64,000 nt of DNA from Aquila chrysaetos chrysaetos. Lineage: Eukaryota; Chordata; Aves; Accipitriformes; Accipitridae. The stretch covers positions 46,604,120-46,668,119 of the forward strand of contig NC_044006.1 in assembly GCF_900496995.4 (NCBI RefSeq), given 5' to 3'. The notes under the pieces are model-generated. The model saw only the letters and a list, made by a program, of their open reading frames with translations, ran no database searches and was not told where the DNA came from. Every line of letters starts with the position of its first letter. Position 1 is the first letter of the stretch. The position numbers were made by a program, and so were the translations under genes. This document shows positions 25,961-38,342 of this stretch, piece by piece.

Positions 25961-28900
25961 GTTTTATTATGGACACTCTGAAGTTTCCAGCTCATGTTAA
26001 TATTATTCCATACCCCATAAACATTTTTTCCATGTTAAGATATTTCATGACCTGTATGGAAGATATACAGACTTTTAAAACTATTATTTAAATATGACAG
26101 CAATGAGAATCTTTCAAATGAGGCATAAAAGGTGAGATATAAAATGTCAGTCTTATACAACTACAATTTGAATTATTGCTTCATAATAGAGTGTGGTTTT
26201 AAAAATATTGACACAGTTACTGAGAGGTGTGAAAGATTTAAAGTACAGGAACCGATTAGGTTTTTTTGGTAGGGGTAAAGTCTGAACCTGGATTCACAGT
26301 GTTCTCTCGTAGCCTCTGTTTATTTACAGTGTCATATGCAGATTGCTCACTTCAGTGCTTTAAGCAGAAATACATAACATGCTGGAAATGCAGCTACAGT
26401 TATAACAAATTATAAAATTCTGGAAATTGGGTCTGAAATCCAGCCTCTTTGAAGTCAGTAGCACTCAAACTGTTAGACTTCCAGCAGTTTTCTTCACAAA
26501 ATGCTGTTCCATATTATAATGATTTAACTTGCCACTAGCTTTATGGTAAAGTTCACTAACTGGACCATAACTCCCAATTACCTCACCCTGATTTAATCTC
26601 ATTCTTTAAGAGGGTGAAACCTATTAAAAAATGGTATTAAGTAAGAATGCTTTGAGGGAAATGCATCTCCTAATTCTTGCTACGTGATTCCCTGGAAACA
26701 TTTTTAAAGAGGAATATTGCATTTCTACTTGTGTTGTAAGCAAACTATTCGTAACAACAGACCTGAACTGCATGTCTACAATATACTTTTCTAATTTTAG
26801 GTATCGTTGCCTTATAATGATCCGGTTTCATTTCTTTTACCCTTTATCTTGCCTACTTAGATGAAAAGCTGTCCCGTTCAGTGCACAGCACCTGATGCAA
26901 AAGGGCAAAGGTATCCATAGAGATCCTATTAAAATATTACTGATAATTCAGCCGGTCACCATCTAAAATTAATTGGTGAGGTTGTAAGCATTTTATCAGC
27001 AAGAACACAATATAATACCTGTTTTCAGAGATTTTATGTCAGTACCTTATAAGTGTATAATACTGACTTACGTATATGACAGTTCGGAAAGGAAACACCA
27101 AACATATTTGGAGAATACAATCAGTATTAAATGGATTAACAATAGATTTGGCTTCAATACAATAAATCCAGAGAGACTCTGCAAACACAGGAACTAGCTA
27201 CATTTTCTACACAGATGTATTTCCTACTATTTAATGTACATAAAACACATGAATTGAATTTGTTATTGGTATTCTGTACCATGAGGAGCGTCAGGAAAAA
27301 AATCCATATAACCATGCATGAGCATAATGCTAAATATGAGAAGATAGCGTATTGTGCCAATCAGACAAGTATTCACAGCAAAATGGTTATTAGGGGACCT
27401 CCACATGAGCAGGAACACTTGTTTGATTTGGGAGAGGCCAAGGTTGACCGGGCCCAGTGACTAATACACCCTATCACCAGTACAAAATAGTCCTTGTGGC
27501 TACGTATCTGGGAAACTGGACTTTCTCTGCTCATACTCTTTCTGATCAGACTTGTCTTTTTCTGGCAGCTTTTGCCAGCAATCAGATTCACTGGAAACAT
27601 AAAAGAGAAAATGATTGCTGGAGTTGTGCTGAACAAGCGGAGCGTTATCTTTCTTCTTGCTCTGTTTGCTCATGTGCACAATGAAAGGAAGCTGGCGGAG
27701 GTCCTGGTCCAGGAAAGGAATTAGGGGCTTTATCATCAGACAATAAGTTGAGCAAATTGCAGATCACAAACTACTTCTCTTCAGAGTACCGCTGAAGGAC
27801 TCGTGGCTGAACTCGGTGCCTTAGAAGTACTAGGAGGAAGTACAGGGAGGTTGTCTAAAGACGAGTAGCCAGAAAATGAGGGATGCTTGTGCAAAGTCTG
27901 CTGTCGAGCAGTAGGCAAAGAACACAGGAAAAAAATCTGAAATTCTAGAGCCCTGAAGTCCTGGTCATATTAATTAGTTTCAAAAAGTGCAATAATCCAC
28001 CGTACTTTTTATTCCAAAGCCTTTGGTTGTTCACGTAATAATCTTCCAAAGGAGGGCACATTTGATGAAAGATTATGGTAATATACATGGATTATCGAAT
28101 ATATATAATGAAGCTGGTAACTAAGACAACGACTATTTGTTTAATAGTGGTTCCATTCGATACAAATAAATGAAAGACGATTTTAAAAGCAAGGAGTTAA
28201 AAAACAAAAAGACTTCCACAACCAGTGAAATAAAATCTTTCTGCCTTTAGTTGTCTTCGTTGTCACACAACCCTTCCTCAGATTCTGATTCAAGGGGTAC
28301 AGGGGAGAGGTTTTAATATTACAACCCGTAAAATTAAAGATCATAAAGCAGAACATTGACATGGTGACTGAACCCCTTTGAGCTTGCGAGCTGGTCTTTG
28401 GAAACTTGGAAGTAGTCCAGATTTTTGCTAACTCTTTGTTTTCAATCCAAAATAATCTGGAAATAATACCTGTAATAGGAATGATATTAATGTATACCTG
28501 TAATAAAGACAAAAACTGGTGGAAATATGTCATCTTACTCTCTTCTACTAGCGATATGAACTTTACCTTAATATGATCATCTCACACAAATTCTTTCAAA
28601 TGCCAAATGGTTTGAGTGTCAATTAAAGGATTTTTTTTCCAATTATAAATTGACGCAGAGGCAGAAAGACAACTGGAAAAGATTGAGCAGAATCTAATCC
28701 ACCAAAAATCTTTGTGGGTAAACCGTTCCCCTAATAATCCTTCAATCTATAAACACCTAAATTAGATATCTAGAGAAAATTGTTTGAAATTCTTATAGAC
28801 TCAGTACCTCTGAAGATGCTGCAAAGCTGGTCTACTAACACTGGTTAACTGGTTACATAAGGAACCAGGGAACCATGAGCACGAGTCAATTTTCTGGAGT

Positions 28901-31900
28901 GAGAGGCTTTCTTCTTTTCCCTACACCTAGCTTGAGGATCAAAATTTCCATACAAATTGGCATGGTGTGGTAGATTTTCCCTCTGCTTTTCCATATCCCT
29001 GATATTCTCTGCGTGGGGAACTGCCACTAATGCCAAAGGGATGCTTGGCTTGTTGTGCTCTCCTGATAGCTACTTCAGAAATGCTGTTAGATTAAATAGC
29101 GAGGGACAGCAGCGTTTTACTCGTGACCCATCAGGCGGATCTAGAGGAGCCGTTTGCCCTGAGAGAGGATAGACTTTCGAGACATATGGTGCTATAATGG
29201 GGGGGTGGGGATTTTTCAATTCCAATCCACCCATTCCGGATGAGAGAGACTGAGCTAATACCCTCGTGTATGGTGCATTGCATCTAGCTACGGAAGTAGC
29301 GTTAGGGTGGAATTTATGGACTCCCTAAATTGTTTGCCAGGAAATGTTTACTAGCTATGCACAATAAACGACTGTGAAAGCGTATTCCTGTGTTTAATAT
29401 GATATGGTTATTTCCTTATATTTGGGTCATACTATTATGATACCAATAAAGGAAACTTGGAGAAAAAAAAAAAAGAAAACAAACAAGCAATGTATGTTCA
29501 TATTTATGGGACTTCATTTGGGAAAGTCTGATTGACTACAAATTGCACGGGGTAAACTTACTGCATGCACCCCTGGATAAATGCCATGCCTGCCATATTA
29601 GAAATTAAATATAACACTATAAGACTTATTTTTAGAGCAAAATATTCTCATCATCAAGTCAAGGTATGTTTTAAAAAAAGCCTCGTTACCACAGCTGCAG
29701 GGGGTCATACATAATGAGATTACTGTACATGTATAAGTGAAGACTACCTACCTGCGTTCCAAAATGGGTACAGAGCTTCACGGTTTAGAAATTAAACAGG
29801 CATTTTTGGATCGCAGGCTGAAATCTTGGAATTTTACTCTGGGATGTGGCCTTTTCTTCCATACAGCTCACTGTTGTACCAGGGACTACTGTACAGTTTT
29901 ATAGGGTGTGTTAGATCAGATACATTCCCAAACATTTTACTCTGCTAGGAAGCAAAGTCAGAACTTTGTCTGGTAATCTGTGCAAAGAGCTTTTTCTGCT
30001 CCTTCATTTGCTTTAATGTGAGGCTTTCTATTTTTGTGTAATGCATCTAAGAACTCTCACTATTATTAAAAGAAAGCAGGCACTAACCTAATTTATTTTA
30101 ATCGTACATTAAGGATTTGAGCCTGGAGGTATGTTCTTATTTTTGCATGGTTGAACACCCTCTTTTAGTGTATGCATATGTGTATTTATACATCCAGTGT
30201 GCTGTTCATGATAGGATTTTTGAAGTTTAGTAAACAAAACTTTGTAGCAATGCAGTTTCTCAGTTTCTACTTGTATTTTCTGCAAATAAGAATAACTACA
30301 ATAGACAGGCATACTTTCTCCCTTGCTTACTATGAATATAACAGAGGAGATTAACTGATAAAAATGAATGAAAGAAAATTTAAAATCAGACATCTCAACT
30401 TCTATAGCAGATCACTTAACGATTTTAGTGCAGTAAAAATTTGAAAATGCATTAGTAAAATGTTTTATCCACCAGGTCTCTTTCATACATGTTTGTTTCA
30501 AAATGCAATTTTCAGTGGGTTTTTTTTTTGTAACCACAAAGAACGGTATTTATTTTAGCTGTACTTTTTTAAATTGCTGTTACAGTATAACAATGAAGTT
30601 GATCCTGCGAGGTCGATGGGGAAAAGAAAGGACTCAGCACTTCTCAAGGTCAAGTCTGAAGACAGTTCATGTTGTAAAACATTTAAAGGATGAATTGTTT
30701 CTCTAAAATGTTTTCAGAGTCTCTACCAAGCTGATCACAGTTGTAAAAGTATATGAAGAATACATTGTTTGTAATACTACTAGAGGTAAAAAGCAGTAAT
30801 AAGAAAGAGGCACTACTAATTTCCTTGGTGACAACAAAACTTGTTTCTGCAAATCGCAATTTGTATGTTTGGATGCACTATGAACACATGATTCATACCA
30901 TGGGGTATTAGTTTTCATTCAGACTTGATGGTTTCAAATGAAAGAGCTTTAGATAAGATTTCTTTTTATATTGTAAATATCTATCTCAGCTTAATCCTAC
31001 TGCCTACAGCTAATGAGATGAAAAATCCAAAATGCTTCCAAGGCAGTTTACCTGGACAGTGTCTGTTTTATTAGTTTTAATCAGAGTTGTATTGGGTATT
31101 ATGAAGAAAGAGGCACGGCTTTCAGTGTAACATAGCCAAGAAGCTGACATGTCTCGTGCCTTTCTCTTCCATTAGAGACATGCTATGCCTCCAGATGCTG
31201 CTGTCTGGATTTAGGGGCATATACTGCTCTTGCACAAATAAGAGTTGCATATGTTACGAGTTAATTCCGTTTTGTTGTGTTCTCTTGCACATGGTGTTTT
31301 GAAACAGTTAAATGGAAAATATTTTTAGTTAACCATCTTGTATTGAAATATACTTGGATTATTAAATAAAATCTAAATCCCTAAGTGATACGTTCTACAG
31401 CTCAAATGCACAAATGCGTAAAGTTCATGGACAAAATGCCTATGAGGGAATTGCACAAATCCAGACAGTGTCCCCATGTGCTGTATTTTGCATTTGTGTC
31501 TCAGTCAGCTGAAAAGTATGCCAAATAATATACCTCTTCTTTGCTGTACAGCTGAGCTTCACTGAGCCCTCGGTGCTAGGCACTTTTTGTTTGGAAATGA
31601 AGGGGTAGGAATAAATGGGCTTCACACTTTTATTGTGGGCATCTAATTTAATTGAAATATATGAGATAGGCATCGATGAAGAGAGGAAGGTGGCTCCTGA
31701 GAGTGATTCAGTGTGCCAAAGTCTGGTCTGTATACTTGGATGAAGTGAAAGTGCATCAAAGACAGTCCCTTACTGGAATATTTTATTGAACCAATCCTGA
31801 GACCTATCTGCATCGTATCAAAGGACACGCAAGTGTGATGACTAATAAAGCACAACAAATACAAGTATCTTGGAAAGGTTCGTTTCAAGAAGTCGTATAA

Positions 31901-34900
31901 TATATTCATAGCTCATCAATAAAGCTACATTCTGTTTTGGGGAAATAAAACAAAAAAATGAGTTTATGCAAATGTGTTTTTGGAAGGTGTCAGTCTGCTT
32001 AAGGTATGCCACTTGGACCTTTCTTCAAGATAGTTAAGAACTTGCCTATGTTTTTTTAATATCAATAGTGTCATTGACACGAGCAAACTTAAATAGTTTC
32101 CCAAATCAGAATCTTAGAGACAGATACAATTTTGTCTTTTGGTGATGGCTCTGCAAATAAAGCTCTTCTTGGCATGTATTTTTTAGGTAAATCTATCTTG
32201 CTTTTTTTTTTTTTAATTTTCTCATTCTTTCACAAGCCATAATAGCTGTATCTAAAAAAACCAGTTTAATCTAAAATTATCATTTCAAACAATTGTTACT
32301 TTGTATTTAATTTCTCCTATCCAGTATCTGTTGTTAGCGTTATCTGATATTAGGCTTTGAGAAGCATGATGCAGCTATGTATAAAAAAAAGTACATGCAA
32401 TTTTTAGCTCTTTGTTTCCTACAGCTATTATTAATTAAGGTTCCAATCCTGCAAATGCTTCTAGTCAAGCAAATTGCCATGAACGCAGACAGGACTCTGT
32501 AAAAACACAGGAGTACTCCCACGTGAAACTGGTGAAATGAATAGAGCTGGAGCTCTTCAGGGCAGTGAATATCTTTCTTTTCCAAATACTAGCTAGTTAG
32601 GGGGTTCTGCTCCAAGTCTAGAGCTCATCACACTGTAAATCATAAGCAAACACACCTGCAAAGTAAGTGACATAATCCCAGCAGCTATTAAAACCTAGAT
32701 ATTTTGTAGTTAGTTATACCTGGTGCATAGATATATGCATATATGTCTTTTTCTCCCTCCAGAGAAGAGAAAATTAGAAATGACTAGGAATACACACTGT
32801 GAATAGTATTTTATTCATTAATGTGTAAAGGAGGTGATGAAGATTAGTGACTTATCACTCTCCTAACATCCCCGATGGAGGCAGAATTATGAAATATGCC
32901 CCCTGCTGCTGGTCCTGCAAGGGCCTGGAAATGTCAGCCAGGGGACAATAAATATTTCAGGTAATGGTAGGGTTTTTTTCTCTATTTCGGTCATTGTCAT
33001 GTAAGCATACTGTGTATTTACCCAGTAAACGGGTGTAAGTCATAGCGTAAAACATTTGATGCGCAAACGTTTTAATCATCTGTACTTTTTATTCTGGGTG
33101 ACTAAAACTCGAAGTATATTCAGCAAAATATTAACTGCACAGCACAGTAAGAAGCAAGGATTGTCAAAAATACAGAGTGCTGAAAGTAGACTTTGCCTTT
33201 CTTTTGTGCACAACCGTGTCTGCATTTTCAATGGGGGCTCTGCTAAAATGTCTTTCAAATACCTATACAGATCAAAATCCATAATGCAATTGTATCAAAT
33301 AATAAAATTAATAACAAGTAAAAATACAAGCCCTTTTCTTTTTTTCTCTGTGATTACATTAGTAATTTTAATAGGAGAATGGACTGAGTGTAGTGTCTAA
33401 CTGTCAAGGTCTGGAGAAAACAAAATGGAAAACATATTTTTCAGGCATCGTTGACTTGCCTGCCCATGCACTTTGAAAACATTTCTAAATACAAATGAAA
33501 GATACGTATTATTAAAGTACCCCACAAGGCTTCTCATAACTGTTTTTTAGTTCAGTGTTCTTAAGTAGAGATAATACTAGAAAGAATGAAACAATTGTTA
33601 AATTGCAATATAACATGCAGATTGGGAAACAAATAGTATTGTGCAAGATGGTTCAGTTTGCAAATAAATTATCTATTTAAAACAAACACACACCAAAGTT
33701 TTGAAGAGAACTTGTTCTGGGGCTTTTGAGTATCTAATGTGGAATGCAAGTTTCCTAGAGCTTAAACTCTAAAAGCATTCCTGAAACATCATAGTTCAGG
33801 TGTGAAGCCTCAAGTACATTAAGCATTTTAGTATTTCATTGGTTTATTTAAATTAAAAAGGAAGCATAAGATATTTTACTGGTTAGAGTGGGCTGGCAAT
33901 TCAAATAACTTTTAATGATGTAATGCAAACTTGTAAATCATTTTCAATGAGGGCCTCATACTTCAGCACAACTTTTATGTAATATACTAAATTGCTGGCA
34001 TAGCTTTAAAATTTGTAATACTTGGAGATCATGAAAATTAGAACACAATCCATATGTATATGGGAGAAGTAACTGAAAATATGGATTCAGGCTTAAAGTT
34101 TTTATACATATGTTGTAGTCTTTAAAGCAAAAATTATGTCTGATAAGTGTTAAACCATGGCACATGTAAATGTTAAAAAGAGTTAAATGGAAGTACACCA
34201 CAGAAATGCAATGTTAAAGTTATGAGGTATGCATTGCGGTAGCGTAATTTCTCACAAAATATGTTTTTATGGTAAAGTATAGAGAAGATACTGGTATACC
34301 ATAGGTTTATGAATGGTAAATGTGATTATCGTCATTCTTAACTAGTCAGAGATTCAGTATTTTTGACAAGTCAGTCAACAAATTATTCCTTTTCTGTGCA
34401 AGGATTTTCAGTTAAGGCATTCAAGCATCTCTGAAATGATGCATAATCCTCAGGCTTTATTATTGCTTATATCTGTAGGTTTCCATTGCAGCACAGGTAT
34501 CAAGAGAAACGAATTATATTGCTTCTATGGGAGTTAAACAGGCAAAATTTAGGGAAAAAAGAAAAGCCTGGAAATAAACATACATCTGTTGTGAATCTGG
34601 ATTGACTCTAAGGTTAAATAATGATGCCTGCCTTCACCAAATTGCCATGGAAAAATACGAACTGATCATAATTACAGTACAATAAAACCTCGTCCTCTTG
34701 CTTTGGTAGGCTCTTGAGTACAATAAAATCTTTGGCTAAAATAAACTGAATTCATATTTGTAAGCTTTCTCTTTGACAGTGAGGAAAATATTCTTAAATG
34801 GCGTAAATTGCCATCTTTTTGCTGACTTCAACAAAGTTATGACAATTTATACCACTCAAACGGTGGTCCCCAAGTATGCCTATCTGTCTGATTTTACTGA

Positions 34901-36000
34901 AGTATGCATATTGCCAATATGCAAACTGCACACTAGAAAGAACTGTTCAAGAATCCTACTTACATTCTGATAAATATTCAGGAAGATGGTTCTTTCAGCC
35001 TCCAACGTAAAAAAATATGAGCAAGACTACAAAAGTCCTGAAGAGGAGGCATTGCACACTGGTTCATTCAGGTCAATTTTATATGATCTCTTTCCCCATA
35101 AATCGTAAGTTAAAAAAAAAAAAAATTAAAAATCACCAAACTGGAAAAACACAAAGCAAATGCAAATATTAGCCCATACATGAAAATATAAATGATGTTC
35201 CAAACTGTGTTGGCTCCAGATGTTTTTATGAGTTAAACGGTTTACTGTTTTCATATATTTAAAACATTCTATTTTTTCACTTGATGTTATAAGCTTTGGG
35301 CAAACTTGCTGGCATTGATTTAAGTTATGCTTTTGTACCACATGTAGGTCAAACGCACATTCTGAAAAGATATAATATGAACAAGAATTCAATCATTAAT
35401 ACTGAGAGGTAATAAGTGCTTACACTTTCTTCAGCAATTATTTCACTGAGAAGCTTTACACTGAAGTTTTCTTTGACTGAAAAGTCATGAATTTTTACAA
35501 AGGATGGTATCGTATAGCCACAGTTATCTGATAACTCTGCACAGAAACTTTTTGAATCATTTCAGTAGGCATTTGAAATTGTTTATTTGCCTTAACATTA
35601 GTTGCCTATATTTGCATTCTCCTTAGATAGTTCAAAATGAAAGCATAAAGCTCTATAGAGGTTTGTATTTCCAGTTCTTGCGTGCTTAAAACCTCTTACT
35701 AACGAAGTAATAAGAACACTTGATGCAGGACTTGTGTACTTATTAGGTGACTCAGGAGCCCAAGGAAGCACACTCCCGAATATTCAGGTTTGATTACGAA
35801 GCTAATGGCAAACACTTAGCCGTGCCGTTATAACTTTGCTATTGCGTTCTTCTTTTTTTTTCCTCTTCACCTTTTGGAGCCTGTCCTACCTCTCCCTAAA
35901 AAGTGCTATTTGGCTCCGTCTCTTATTTCTCTTGGAAACCTAATCTTTCTCCCTCCCCCTCGCACCCTCTCACTTTCTTCATTGTCCTTCACTTATTTCA
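25961..36000. other. Repeat-poor gene desert upstream of MEOX2
   Basis: Ten kilobases with almost no recognisable repeat (one weak candidate at 32.4 kb) and no gene. Segments of complex sequence, such as 26860-27000, 27370-27730 and 32860-32970, look like possible conserved regulatory elements. The overlapping 75-87-codon frames at 27.4-27.7 kb show no family features. Confidence 0.6.
32440..32560. repeat. Possible old interspersed repeat, same type as at 52.6 kb
   Basis: GTTCCAATCCTGCAAATGCT and later AGGAGTACTCCCACGTGAAA resemble the ends of the same repeat type as the copy at 52.6 kb. The match is weak and broken. Confidence 0.3.
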
Positions 36001-36079
36001 CTTTTTTTTTTATCCCGTGCGAGAAATCCTGTGCGGCCATCCCCTAGAATTAAAAAAAAGAGGCATTTTTACACTGGCT

Positions 36080-36480
36080 TGGGTTTGGGACCCACACGGG
36101 CCCTTCGCAGCTGTGGCGGTGTCGGGGCTTCAGCGGCGGCGGCCCTTGCAGGAGGGGTCCTGGCATTCCTGCCCCCCCACCCCCGGCCCCGGCCCCGGCC
36201 CCCCCGACGGCGTCTCGCCCCCGCGGACCGGGCGGGCGGACTGACAGCAGCAGCAGGTTGGCGAGCCGCGGCGGGGAGCGGTGCGGCGGGGAGCGGAGCG
36301 GAGCGGAGCGGAGCGGGGCGGCCGCCGGGGGGGCCGCCCCACCGCTCCCCGCGCTCCCACCTGGGGCCGCCCGCGCCCGGCCCCGCCGCCCGCCCCCGCA
36401 GCCCTCGGGCCGTCGCCGGCGGGGAGACGGGCCAGGGCCGGCGGGGCCACGGCGGGCGCGACGCACCGCGCCGGTAACTC
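36080..36480. promoter_or_regulatory. Second CpG island, 2.1 kb upstream of the MEOX2 ATG
   Basis: A separate CpG-dense block, parted from the proximal island by about 1 kb of AT-rich DNA. It includes (GAGCG)5 at 36291-36315 and a run of GGCCCC units near 36185. A donor-like CCG|GTAACT falls at its downstream edge (GT at 36474). It could be an alternative MEOX2 promoter and leader exon, the start of a divergent non-coding RNA, or just a CpG shore element. The sequence alone cannot decide. Overlapping frames of 108-184 codons here are compositional. Confidence 0.65.
36291..36315 (+). repeat. (GAGCG)5 pentamer array
   Basis: Five perfect GAGCG units inside the 36.1-36.5 kb CpG island, followed by a GGGCG variant. 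Confidence 0.95.
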
Positions 36481-37109
36481 TGTCGCTTCATGGCAGTGCC
36501 TGCTGCTGGGGGACCCCCGCCACACACCCCTGTGCTGGCAGCCCGGCGAGTCGGCAAACCCAAGAGGGGTTCAGCCACCGAGTTTTCTTTGTACTCCTCT
36601 CTCTTAATATTAGAGCACATATTGAAACGATAAACACAATGAAAAGCACAAAATATTTCATCAGTGTTGTAACTGTATATTTCCTTTATTCTGAAGAAAT
36701 ATCAAGTTTTGACCAGTGCACAGAGGCAGCAACTTCTGCTTTGGACGCCACTCTCTTTTTAAAGACCGCATTGTTACAGTTAAAGCTAAAGACAATTTTT
36801 AAAAAGCATTAGATGTCAGAAAAGGGGGGAAAATCTTACCGTCGAAAGACTGCTGCAGGTTCCAGCTCAGTCTGAAACTGCAAGGAAAAGTGGAGCAGCT
36901 GCTGAACAAAAGTTTTAGATTTTTTTTTTTTTAGAAAGTCTGCAAAACTAATTTCCCACAAAATAGGACTCAATTTCCGTTTAAGAAACTCGCTCTTGCA
37001 AATCTCATACAATTCCTGATTTTTTCCAATAGCAATTCAAATTCATTTTATCTTTCGCACATGGACCCAAGAATTTAGACTTAAATTGCAGGAGCGCAAT
37101 GGTTTTCCT

Positions 37110-37110
37110 T

Positions 37111-37145
<35 letters not shown>
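37110..37145 (+). repeat. (TTTA)9 microsatellite
   Basis: Nine perfect TTTA units in the AT-rich gap between the two CpG islands. Confidence 0.95.
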
Positions 37146-37325
37146 TCTTGAATTTTGATTTGGGGGGAGGAGGAGGAGGAAGGTACAGCGAGGAGGAAGG
37201 GCTAAGGAACAGAACGTTTCCGCAGTAGGCACCTCTTTGGTCAGTGATCAATAGATGCGTTATCCTGATTTAAACCAGTTAACGGCCGCCTCCGTGGCTA
37301 CTGTTAATTCCACTACACGCATGTT

Positions 37326-37349
37326 AAAAAAAAAAAAAAAAAAAAAAAA
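37326..37349 (+). repeat. A24 homopolymer
   Basis: A run of 24 A at the edge of the proximal CpG island, in the spacer between the two islands. Confidence 0.95.
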
Positions 37350-37894
37350 GCCAAGCCCGGACTCCCTAGGTTGTCCCTCTTGAGCCACTGAAGACCGCAA
37401 CGAAGAAAATGAAGATACGGGGAATAAAAATTAGGCGAGTTCTTGTTTCGAAGGGGCAGGGGGCAAGCAGGGAAACTCCTCTTTCTCCGGCCAGATCTGA
37501 TGGCCCGGTGGGCGCCGGTGGTTTCCCTGCGGAACCGGCCCCCTGAGGCTGGCGGGACAGCGTGAGGTGCGGGCGGGAGGCCGGGACAGCGCGGCGGCTC
37601 ACCCCGGGAGCCGGGGCGGTGGGTGCGGGCGGAGCGGGGGGCTGCATGCCCCGCGGCCGCACCGCGCTCCTCGGCGCGGGGGATGGCGCCCGACCCCGGC
37701 CCCGGCCCCGCACGCCGCCGCGGCCGCCTGCGCGCTGGGGCCGCGCTGCGCCCTCCCACCTGGGCGCGCAGGTGAGGCGCTGCCAAGCGCCCTCCAGCCC
37801 GCGGGGGAAAGGGGCGGTGGTAGCCCCCGCACCCCCGCCTGCCACCCCGGAGTAAACCCGGCGGATTCCCCTTCACGTCTTTATTGCGCTCCCC

Positions 37895-37914
37895 GGGGGG
37901 GGGGGGGGGGGGGG
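37895..37914 (+). repeat. G20 homopolymer
   Basis: Twenty G in a row inside the proximal CpG island. Together with the C17 run at 38143-38159 it forms a potential long GC hairpin or G-quadruplex. The length may be unreliable in the assembly. Confidence 0.9.
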
Positions 37915-38142
37915 CGGTGGCACCCCGAGCGGCCCCGTCAGCCCCGACGGGGCGGCGGTGGCCCTGCCGTGGCCGCACGGCTGCGGGGGCACCGCCGCCC
38001 CCCGACCCCCCGCCGCCGCCGCTCTGGCTGGGGGGGCGCGGGCGGCCTCGCCCCCGGGGCAGCCCCGGCGGCGCCGCGGCGGGGAGGCGCGCTCCCCGCC
38101 CCCCGGGGCAGGGAGAGGCGGGCTGCGCCCCCGCGGAGCCGG

Positions 38143-38159
38143 CCCCCCCCCCCCCCCCC
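38143..38159 (+). repeat. C17 homopolymer
   Basis: Seventeen C in a row, about 150 bases before the TATA-like element and complementary to the G20 run upstream. Confidence 0.9.
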
Positions 38160-38306
38160 TGTGCCTCTGGCGCCCTCTGTCGCATCGCTGCCCGCCCGCT
38201 GACGGAGCGGCTCGGCGCGGGGACGGCGCTGGCGTTTTGGAGGGAGTTTGCATGTGGTCAGTGCTGTGTTGCTAAGCCAGCCCCCAGCTCACATTACACA
38301 CTACTG

Positions 38307-38342
38307 TATTTATAACCTCTCGGAGCTGTTTCCCCCTTCAAG
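38307..38342 (+). promoter_or_regulatory. MEOX2: Putative MEOX2 core promoter (TATTTATAA element)
   Basis: An AT-rich element, TATTTATAA, sits at 38307-38315, between the CpG island and the coding exon. It is the only good TATA-like sequence in the 300 bases before the start codon. If it acts as a TATA box, transcription would start near 38337-38342, leaving a 5' UTR of about 285-290 bases. The core also nearly matches the MEF2 consensus YTAWWWWTAR, failing only at the first base. MEF2 dependence of the rat Gax promoter is known from the literature as I recall it. The start site itself is inference. Confidence 0.5.

Larger units (their letters stand above)
37490..38260. promoter_or_regulatory. 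CpG island immediately upstream of MEOX2
   Basis: This block is extremely GC-rich and dense in CpG, in sharp contrast to the AT-rich flanks. It ends about 50 bases before the TATA-like element and is the likely proximal promoter and chromatin anchor of MEOX2. It includes a G20 run, a C17 run and many GGGG clusters. Long open frames on both strands here (up to 290 codons) exist only because stop codons are rare at this composition. None resembles a protein family. Confidence 0.8.

Noticed and set aside
36031-36812. Frames of 108-184 codons on both strands in the 36 kb island
   Set aside because: Same reason: stop codons are rare in this composition, and the translations are repetitive with no domain.
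37313-38185. A 290-codon - strand frame, with other long frames on both strands, in the proximal CpG island
   Set aside because: Low-complexity Gly/Ala/Pro/Arg translation, overlapping frames on both strands and homopolymer runs show this is due to GC composition, not a gene.
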